From Planctomycetota bacterium (GTDB taxonomy: Bacteria > Planctomycetota > MHYJ01 > WSZJ01 > JACPWG01): 64,000 bases of DNA. A model generated the notes under the pieces. That model made no database searches. It was not told the origin of the DNA and was given only the letters and a program-made list of their open reading frames with translations. The stretch is taken from NCBI GenBank assembly GCA_016197205.1, contig JACPWG010000049.1, forward strand, positions 44,332 through 108,331, given 5' to 3'. Positions 26,727 through 37,555 of the stretch are shown piece after piece (the stretch's first letter is position 1; each line of letters begins with the position of its first letter). The translations under genes and the position numbers were made by a program.

Positions 26727-26755
26727 TTGTGGCGCGCTGAGCCGGGGGATAGAAT
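26727..26755 (+). promoter_or_regulatory. Putative promoter of the acyl-CoA dehydrogenase gene
   Basis: TTGTGG (26727-26732) and TAGAAT (26750-26755) are separated by 17 bp. A better -35 (TTGACT, 26722-26727) would leave 22 bp, so the choice of -35 is uncertain. The start codon lies about 105 bp downstream. Confidence 0.4.
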
Positions 26756-26859
26756 CTTCCCGGGCGTTCAGGGATTGCGAGACGACACCGGCGCGAACGA
26801 AAAGCATCGAAAGAGAACAATCCGCTGCGGACGCCTCCGCCAGGAAACCTGAGGAGCCC

Positions 26860-28632
26860 ATGACCCCGACCGCGCCCATCGCCTGGGAAGCCCTCTGCCC
26901 GATCCCGCTCTTCACGGACGAGGTCCTTGCCGGCCTCCGGGAGGTGCTCGACGAGCCCGCCGTCGAAGAGGCGCTCGCCCGGCTCGATGCGGCGGAAGAG
27001 TATCCGCGCGTGGTCCTGGACCGGCTGCGCGCGCGCGGCCTCGGCTCGGTCCTGGCGGAGGACGAGAGCGGCGAGCCTGACCGCTCCCGCGTCACGGTCT
27101 ACCACATCTGCGCGATGAACGCGCTCGCGGCGCGACGCGACGGCACGCTCGCGATCACGCTGGGCGTCAACTCCCTGGCCCTCTTGCCGGTCTACCTGGC
27201 AGGCAGCCCCGAGCAGCTCCGTAGGGTGTTTGGCCGAGTCCGGGAAGGCGCATACGCGGCGCTGCTCCTTACCGAGCTGGACCATGGGTCGAACCTGCTC
27301 CGCAACCAGGCGTCGGCCGGACGCGGCACGCTGGCGGCGGACGAGACGTTCGTCCCGGCGCCGGACCGCGCGGCCCCGTTCACCCACTACCGGCTCGCCG
27401 GCGAGAAGCACCTCATCAACGGCGGCACCCGGCACGACCTCCTCGTGTCGTTTCTGCGCACGCAGTCCCACCCGCCCGAGCAGGCGCTCGCGGCGCGCAA
27501 CGACTTCACGCTCTTCCTCGTCGAGCGAGACGCCACGATCGGCGCTTTGCCGCGGTGGCGCACGCTGCCGACGCGCGGCGCCGACATTTCCGGCGTGCGG
27601 TTCCGTGGCACGGTGGTCCCGGCCTCGTGCGTCATCGGAGCGGAAGGGGAGGGGTTCGGCCTGGTCCAGAAGACGCTCATCGTCTCGCGCGGGGGGATCG
27701 GCGCGCTGGCCTCGGGGGCGGCGAGCCGCGCGTGGGAGCTGGCGCTCGCCCACGCGCGGACGCGCGACATCTACGGCGGCCCGATCCTCAAGCTCGGCGC
27801 GATCGCGGACCACCTGGCGCGGCTCCGCGCCCTCGACCTTCTCGCGGCCGCGCTCTCGGTCAAGGCCGTCGCGATGGTGAACGCCCACGGCCTTGGCGCG
27901 GCGCACTTCACGGCCGCGGCGAAACTCGCCTGCTGCGCCCTTGCGGAGGAGGCCGTGGCCGAAGGGCGGCACGTCCTCGCGGGCCGGGCGCTCCTGGAAG
28001 ACCTGCCCTATGCCCGCCTGGTCCGCGACGTGTCGCTTTACGGCGTGTTCGACGGCACGAGTCACCTCATGCTGGACCAGCTCCAGTGGCGGCTGGCGCA
28101 GCTCGCGGCCGGACACGCGACGCCGTCCGCGGACCCGGCGGCGGACGCCGCGGCGGCCTATGCACGATCGCCGGCGCGGCTCGTCGAGGTGCTCCGCCGG
28201 CCCACGACGACGCTCCTGACGAACCCCGCGGCGGCGGCAAGGTCGCTGGCGGCGCGGGGCCGGAGCACGCTCCCGCTCGAACCGCTCGAAGACCTGACGC
28301 GACGGCTGCTGGAAGTCGTGCGCGCGTTGCGCTCGCAAAAAAAATGGGACCCGGACCAAGGGCTGCGGTTCGACGCGGGCGGGGTGCTGGCGGGGCTCGA
28401 GGCCCTCCTCGCCCTGGCGGAGCTGGCGGACCCCGGCGGGCGCGCGGCGCTCGGCCTTCCCGCGGCGTCCGTCGGCCCCGAACACGGCGCGAGCGTCCGC
28501 TTTGCCTACGGCTGGTATGGCGCCCGCCTCGTGCGTCGCGTGCGGGAGCTGGCCCTGCGCGCCGGACTCGCGGGCGGCGCGCCTTTCGACGACCTCGAGG
28601 GCGCCTTCGTGGCCCAGCAGGCGAATCCGTAG
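26860..28632 (+). CDS. Acyl-CoA dehydrogenase family protein
   Basis: A 590-residue product. ATG 26860 has GAGGAG at 26851-26856. The fold is that of acyl-CoA dehydrogenases: LLLTELDHGSNLLRNQASAG (flavin and substrate loop), HYRLAGEKHLINGGTRHDLL, RGADISGVRFRGTVVPASCV, then LIVSRGGIGALASGAASRAW and the C-terminal VSLYGVFDGTSHLMLDQLQW. It oxidises an acyl thioester to the alpha,beta-enoyl form with FAD, in the cytosol. An extra helical C-terminal part (residues 430-590) is not found in short-chain family members and is reminiscent of longer, carrier-protein-linked types. A role with the ACP/FAAL genes 7 kb downstream is possible but unproven. Confidence 0.8.
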   Translation: MTPTAPIAWEALCPIPLFTDEVLAGLREVLDEPAVEEALARLDAAEEYPRVVLDRLRARGLGSVLAEDESGEPDRSRVTVYHICAMNALAARRDGTLAITLGVNSLALLPVYLAGSPEQLRRVFGRVREGAYAALLLTELDHGSNLLRNQASAGRGTLAADETFVPAPDRAAPFTHYRLAGEKHLINGGTRHDLLVSFLRTQSHPPEQALAARNDFTLFLVERDATIGALPRWRTLPTRGADISGVRFRGTVVPASCVIGAEGEGFGLVQKTLIVSRGGIGALASGAASRAWELALAHARTRDIYGGPILKLGAIADHLARLRALDLLAAALSVKAVAMVNAHGLGAAHFTAAAKLACCALAEEAVAEGRHVLAGRALLEDLPYARLVRDVSLYGVFDGTSHLMLDQLQWRLAQLAAGHATPSADPAADAAAAYARSPARLVEVLRRPTTTLLTNPAAAARSLAARGRSTLPLEPLEDLTRRLLEVVRALRSQKKWDPDQGLRFDAGGVLAGLEALLALAELADPGGRAALGLPAASVGPEHGASVRFAYGWYGARLVRRVRELALRAGLAGGAPFDDLEGAFVAQQANP

Positions 28633-28637
28633 GGAGT

Positions 28638-28896
28638 AGGTCCCGTAAGAAAATAAGTTGCTCGCTTGACGCGCAGGAGGGCGACAAGAATTCTCAATGC
28701 TCAATTTTCAAGACTCAGACAAGGCTCAAGGTTCAATTCTCAATGACCACCACGAAACGTAGCCCGGGCACGGAATCGCGGACGCTGAGCCTTGAACTTT
28801 GAGCCTTGCCTGAAAATTGAGCCTTGAGCCTTGAGCCTTTTCCTGAGGAGCTCCCCGGCTTCCGAGCTGCAGGAGTTGTTTCTTTACGGGCCCTTA
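28638..28896. repeat. Composite palindromic repeat: R3 ends plus inverted heptamer arrays
   Basis: The 259-bp block between two genes is symmetrical. The outer left is GGTCCCGTAAGAAAATAAG and the outer right is the reverse complement of the 47-bp R3 unit (28849-28895; GGGCCCGTAAAGAAACAACT). Inside each end is an array built on CTCAATG / GGCTCAA with a 7-bp period (28690-28745 and 28790-28842, inverted), around a short GC-rich centre. The R3 unit recurs at 63717-63763 with two differences. No gene is seen in the block. Confidence 0.75.
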
Positions 28897-28927
28897 CGCT
28901 TTTTTGAAAAAAAAATAGTAACTGTCC

Positions 28928-30340
28928 CTATTTATGCCCCGATTGCTGCCCGCCCTCACGCGCCGCGAGCAGCATTTCCTCGCAGCCTTTCCGCCCGGGC
29001 CAGTTCGCGGGCGCCACCTCCAGGGCCTTCTCCAGGTCTGCGATCGCGGCCGCGTACTCGCCCATCTCCAGCCGCGCGGCGCCGCGGTTCCCCCACGCCT
29101 GCGGGTAGCGCGGGTTCAACTCGATCGCGCGCGAGAAGTCGCCGACGGCCCTCGCGAATTCCCGCCGCATGAGGTACAAGTGTCCGCGATTGTGCCAGGC
29201 GTCCGTCATCCTCGGCTCGGCCTGGATCGCGAGTCCGTAGTCTTCGATGGCGCCGTCGGTGTTCCCGGTCATCGAGCGCGCGAGGGCGCGGCTGTAGAGC
29301 CCCACCGCGTGTCCGGGCTCGAGCCCGAGCGCCGTATCCAGATCCTTCAGCGCCGAGGGCAGGTCCCCCCGCATCGCCAGGCTCACGCCGCGATTCACGT
29401 ACGCGTCCACGAATTTCGAATCGAGCCGAAGCGCCTCGTTGCACTCCACGATCGCGGCCGCGGCGTCCCCTTTCGCCCGCAGGAGGTTCGCGCGGTCGGT
29501 GTGCAGCGCCGCGTTCGCCGGGCTCAGACGGAGCGCCGTACCCAGGTCGACCAGCCCTCCGTCCAGGTCCCCCTTCTTCCAGCGCGCCTTGGCACGATTG
29601 CGCAGCGCGTCCGGATAGGCGGGCTGGAGGCGCAGCGCCTCCGTGTCGTCGGCGATCGCCGCTTCGAATTTCCCGAGGGCCACGTAGAGCGACGCGCGCT
29701 CGTGCCACCCGACGGGACGCGCCGGGCACAGCTTGATCGCCTCCTCGCAGAGCTTGACCGCCTCCCCCAGCATCTCCGTGACGCCTTCACTCGCGGCCTC
29801 CGCACGCGCCTGCAGGAGCCGCGCCTCGCGCCCGAGTCGTTCGGCCCGGAGGAGCAGATCGCCGGCGGCGGCCTCGGCGCGTCGCAACTCCTCCGCAGCC
29901 TTCAACGCGGCGGAGCGCTTTGCTTCGTCGGCGGCGCGTTCGGTCGCGAGCCGGGCCTCCTCCTCCTGCTTGCGGGCGAGGGCGCGGGCGGCCTCCGCCT
30001 GCGCGCGTTCGTGCGCACGGCGCTTCTCCTCCGCTGCGCCGGCCTCGATGCGCCGGACCTCCTCCGCCGCCCAGGCGAGGCCGTCCTTCGCCTCGGCTCG
30101 AGCCGGATCCAGCTCCCGGACGCGCTGCCAGGCGTCGTACGCCTCGCCGATGCGGCCCGCGGACCTCGCACGGTCCGCCGCGCCCAGCAGGTCTTCGACT
30201 TGACGCACGCGCTCGCGGCGTTGGAATTCCGCCACGCCGCCAAGAAGGAGGATCGCCGCGGCGAGAACGAGGACCACCCCGCGACGTCTCCCGCGGCCTC
30301 TCGCGGCGCCCGCCGGGTCCTGGCCGGTCGACAGTTTCAA
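28928..30340 (-). CDS. Membrane-anchored TPR protein
   Basis: A 470-residue product. It starts at TTG 30340, with GAGGAGG just upstream on the minus strand. A basic N-terminus (GRGRRRG) and one hydrophobic span (VVLVLAAAILLLGGVAEF, about residues 21-38) make a single membrane anchor. A long charged coiled coil follows (about 75-190), then some seven TPR units from LCEEAIKLCPARPVGWHERA to the end, with the usual A-x-x-N-R-G and P-x-x-A pattern. Such proteins in planctomycetes often travel with Hanks-type kinases; here the kinase gene lies 75 bp upstream on the same strand. Partners are unknown. Confidence 0.8.
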   Translation of the reverse strand: MKLSTGQDPAGAARGRGRRRGVVLVLAAAILLLGGVAEFQRRERVRQVEDLLGAADRARSAGRIGEAYDAWQRVRELDPARAEAKDGLAWAAEEVRRIEAGAAEEKRRAHERAQAEAARALARKQEEEARLATERAADEAKRSAALKAAEELRRAEAAAGDLLLRAERLGREARLLQARAEAASEGVTEMLGEAVKLCEEAIKLCPARPVGWHERASLYVALGKFEAAIADDTEALRLQPAYPDALRNRAKARWKKGDLDGGLVDLGTALRLSPANAALHTDRANLLRAKGDAAAAIVECNEALRLDSKFVDAYVNRGVSLAMRGDLPSALKDLDTALGLEPGHAVGLYSRALARSMTGNTDGAIEDYGLAIQAEPRMTDAWHNRGHLYLMRREFARAVGDFSRAIELNPRYPQAWGNRGAARLEMGEYAAAIADLEKALEVAPANWPGRKGCEEMLLAAREGGQQSGHK

Positions 30341-30415
30341 GGCGGCCTCCTCTGACTCGCGCGAAGGGCCCGCGCGCGTTTTTCGGCGGCGCCATCTTGC
30401 GACGGCGCCGATCGT

Positions 30416-34744
<4,329 letters not shown>

Positions 34745-35019
34745 GATGAGGCGCTCGGAAACCGGGAAGGGGAGACTCGCATCCCTTGTACGACCGGGTC
34801 GCGGCCGTTCGTTTTCTTGCGCCGGCGTCCGCTCGGGTCGAACGCCACGAAAACGACGGCTTTCAAGGCTTTCACGCGATGCCCCAGAGGAGGAAGCTGC
34901 AAAACCGTCGCTGCCTTGTGACACCATCGCGCAGAAGACCGCATTTCCGGCAACAGCTTTCCCCCGGCAGGCAAGCGGTTGCGAGACCGAACCCGAGGGA
35001 ACCGAAGGACGCGGTGAGA

Positions 35020-35163
35020 CCGCTCCCTCACGGTCGCGGTTCCCAGCGGCTGCGCCCATCGAGCCGCAAGCGTTTCGACCTTCGGTGGCTTCGGCGTTTT
35101 CGGTGGCCCGTCCCTTCGGTTGCGGCCATCGGCTGCTCTGGGAAATCCGTGGTCCCGTCCTCG
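35020..35163. repeat. Repeats R1 and R2 in the divergent kinase/ACP gap
   Basis: The 502 bp between the kinase start and the ACP promoter hold no gene. Bases 35020-35043 are R1, identical to 10837-10860 (inverted) and 47239-47262. Bases 35083-35163 match 58108-58195 (R2) along most of their length, including GGTTGCGGCCATCGGCTG. Confidence 0.75.
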
Positions 35164-35246
35164 TATGGCCGCGGCCCCGCCGAACCGCGCAAACCAGCCT
35201 ACCACGCCCCTCGGCGGGATGCAACGCCGGCGACACCTCGCGGAGC

Positions 35247-35276
35247 TTGCAATGGACCGCCGCGTCGCGGTAGACT
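35247..35276 (+). promoter_or_regulatory. Promoter of the ACP-FAAL genes, probably leaderless
   Basis: TTGCAA (35247-35252) and TAGACT (35271-35276) are 18 bp apart. Only six bases separate the -10 box from the ATG at 35283, so transcription should begin at or next to the start codon. No ribosome binding site is present, which agrees with leaderless translation. Confidence 0.5.
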
Positions 35277-35282
35277 CTCGGC

Positions 35283-35528
35283 ATGAGCGATCCTTCCCTC
35301 ATCGTGCGGCAGCTCCTCGCCCGCGCCTGCGCCATCGACCCCGCCGAGGTCCGCGACGAGAATCTCCTCGTCCAGTACGGCCTCGACTCCGTCCGCGCGG
35401 TCGACTTCATCGTCTCCCTCGAGGAGGCCTTCGGCCTCCAGGTCCCGGACGAGGACGTCGCGCGGATCCGCACCGTTGCCGACGTCGCGGCGTACATTCG
35501 CCGTCGCACCGAAGGAAAACCGGCATGA
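35283..35528 (+). CDS. Acyl carrier protein
   Basis: An 81-residue product with the carrier-protein four-helix pattern: RQLLARACAIDPAEVRDENL, then the phosphopantetheine site YGLDSVRAVDFIVSLEEAFG with Ser36, and VPDEDVARIRTVADVAAYI. It holds the acyl chain as a thioester in the cytosol. Its stop overlaps the ATG of the fatty-acyl-AMP ligase (ATGA), so the two are translated together and should form a loading pair. It is separate from the general fatty-acid acpP (no fab genes nearby), pointing to a dedicated pathway. Confidence 0.92.
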   Translation: MSDPSLIVRQLLARACAIDPAEVRDENLLVQYGLDSVRAVDFIVSLEEAFGLQVPDEDVARIRTVADVAAYIRRRTEGKPA

Positions 35529-37291
35529 GTTCCGGAGACGCCGCCTCCTCGCGCCCCCCTTCCGCCGCCTCCTCCAGCGCGCCCGCCGCAGTTCGGCCGC
35601 CCAGGCCGCAAGCGACGCTCGTCGAGTCCCTGCGCGCCGCTGCCGAGGCCGGGGGACCGGAGGCCGGGCCGATCTTCCTCAAGGATCGCGAGGCGGTCCG
35701 CGTCCCCTTTGCGCAGGCCTATGCGGAGTCGCGCCGCCGCGCGGGGACGCTCCGCCGACTCGGCGTCGAGCCCGGCGAGCGCGTGCCGCTCCTCCTGCCC
35801 ACGTCCCCGGACTTCCTGTACCTCCTCCACGGCCTCCTCCTGGCCGGCGCGGTCCCCTGTCCTCTGCCGCCGCCCGCCGGGTACGGCGCGTCGATCGACT
35901 TCGGCGAGCGAACGGCGCGCACGATCCGCTACCTCGGCGCGCGCCGCGTCCTGACGTCCGCGGCCTTTCGCGACCTCGTGGCGGAGGTCCTGCCGGGCAT
36001 CGCCGTCCTCGCCGCCGAGGACCTGGCCGCGACCGTCGGCGACCCCGGAGCCGCGCTCGAGCCCGTGGCCGCGCGGCCGGACGACCTCGCGCTGATCCAG
36101 TGCACGTCGGGCTCCACGGGGCTGCCGAAAGGCGCGATGCTCACCCACGAGAACCTCCTTTCGAACACCTACCAGATCGGCGTGGCGCTTGAGCTGCACG
36201 CGGGGGACGTGATCGTCTGTTGGCTTCCCCTCTACCATGACATGGGTCTCATCGGGTGCATGCTCAACTCCATCTATTGGGGCGTCTCGGGGGTCTTCCT
36301 GTCGCCGCTTCAGTTTTTGAAGCATCCCGCGTCGTGGCTCCACGCCCTTGCGCGCTTCCGCGGCACGATCTCGCCCGCGCCGAATTTCGCGTACCAGTAC
36401 GTGGCCGCGCGGGTGAAGGAAGCCGAGCTGGAGGGCGTCGACCTTTCGAGTTGGCGGCTCGCCTTCTGCGGGTCGGAACCGGTCGATCCGCGCACGCTGC
36501 TCGGCTTCGAGCGGCGGTTTTCGCGGTGGGGGCTGCCGGCGAATGCGACGCGGCCGTGCTATGGGCTCGCGGAAGCGACGCTCGGGGTGAGTTTCCACCC
36601 GCCGAGGGTGCCGCTCGAGGTTGATCGGGTCTCGCGCGAGGCGCTTGCGGAGCGCGGCGAGCTCGAGGACGTCGGCGCATCGGACGCGCAGGCGCTGGAG
36701 GTCGTGAACTGCGGCAGCGCGGCGTGCCTCACGCGCGTGCGGATCGTGGACGACGACGGCGGTGAAGTGCCGGCGGGCAGGCACGGCCATGTGCAGGTCT
36801 CGGGCCCGTCCGTGATGAAGGGGTATTTCCAGCTCCCCGAGGAGACGGCCGCGATCCTGCGCGACGGCTGGCTCGACACGGGCGACATGGGCTACGTCCG
36901 GAGCAGCGGCCTGCGGATTACGGGGCGACACAAGGACCTCGTGATCATCCGCGGCCGCAAGTACCCGCCGAGCGATTTCGAATGGGCCGCGGACGAGGTC
37001 GCGGGCGTGCGCCGCGGCAACGTGGTCGCGTTCGGGACCTTCGACGCCGTGCAGGGCACGGAGACGCTGTGCGTCCTCTGCGAGACCGAGCTGGCGGACG
37101 AGACGCAGCGCGCGGCCCTGCGGAAGGCGGTCGCGGAGCGGGTCGCGGCGAAAACCGGGATCCTGCCCGCGGTCGTGGAGCTGTTGCCGAAGAATACGGT
37201 GCCGAAGACTTCGAGCGGGAAGCTGCAGCGGGCGAGGATGAAGAAGCTGTATCTGGCGGAGAGCGGGAAGCGGGGCGGTGGCCGCGCATGA
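35525..37291 (+). CDS. Fatty-acyl-AMP ligase (FAAL-like)
   Basis: A 588-residue product in the ANL superfamily. The phosphate-binding loop is CTSGSTGLPKGAMLTHENL (about residues 193-211). CWLPLYHDMGLIGCMLNSIY and YGLAEATLGVSFHPP are features of the FAAL group rather than acyl-CoA ligases. The hinge region reads YFQLPEETAAILRDGWLDTG and TGRHKDLVIIRGRKYPPSDF, and the C-terminal Lys is in NTVPKTSSGKLQR. FAALs activate free fatty acids with ATP as acyl-AMP and load them onto a carrier protein instead of CoA. The upstream ACP, overlapping by four bases, is the obvious acceptor. Confidence 0.88.
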   Translation: MSSGDAASSRPPSAASSSAPAAVRPPRPQATLVESLRAAAEAGGPEAGPIFLKDREAVRVPFAQAYAESRRRAGTLRRLGVEPGERVPLLLPTSPDFLYLLHGLLLAGAVPCPLPPPAGYGASIDFGERTARTIRYLGARRVLTSAAFRDLVAEVLPGIAVLAAEDLAATVGDPGAALEPVAARPDDLALIQCTSGSTGLPKGAMLTHENLLSNTYQIGVALELHAGDVIVCWLPLYHDMGLIGCMLNSIYWGVSGVFLSPLQFLKHPASWLHALARFRGTISPAPNFAYQYVAARVKEAELEGVDLSSWRLAFCGSEPVDPRTLLGFERRFSRWGLPANATRPCYGLAEATLGVSFHPPRVPLEVDRVSREALAERGELEDVGASDAQALEVVNCGSAACLTRVRIVDDDGGEVPAGRHGHVQVSGPSVMKGYFQLPEETAAILRDGWLDTGDMGYVRSSGLRITGRHKDLVIIRGRKYPPSDFEWAADEVAGVRRGNVVAFGTFDAVQGTETLCVLCETELADETQRAALRKAVAERVAAKTGILPAVVELLPKNTVPKTSSGKLQRARMKKLYLAESGKRGGGRA

Positions 37292-37387
37292 CGGAGGAAG
37301 GACGAGCGTGGAAGGCGCGGAGACCGAGAGCAGCTTCGACGAAGTCCCGGGCAACGCTCGTGGCGATTGGGAGTCGTGTTCTTGACG

Positions 37388-37490
37388 ATTTCAAAATCCA
37401 AATTGCAAAATGTCAAAGCTCAAATTCGGCTCGCCGGCGGGTGCAGACTTGAAATTTGAAATTTGAAATTTGCATTTTGAAATCCGTCCC
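37388..37490. repeat. Inverted pair of 7-bp-period arrays without an inner gene
   Basis: The left array (37388-37430) reads TTCAAAA, TCCAAAT, TGCAAAA, TGTCAAA, GCTCAAA. The right array (37450-37490) is an inverted series of TTGAAAT units. They are about 20 bp apart, with outer ends GATTTCAAAA as in the other arrays. This looks like the element at 15216-15692 lacking its gene. It lies between the FAAL and aminotransferase-reductase genes and adds a long potential hairpin to any joint transcript. Confidence 0.7.
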
Positions 37491-37555
37491 GGTCCGATTC
37501 AGGGAGTCCATGTTCACTGTCCCGCAGCCATCCCCTCCCAGGAGCATCCTCCTTC

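Noticed and set aside
34745..37354. An N-terminal extension of 870 codons on the kinase frame
   Set aside because: The extension runs antisense to the ACP and FAAL genes and through repeats R1 and R2, and it lacks ordered sequence. The kinase start at 34744 is preferred.
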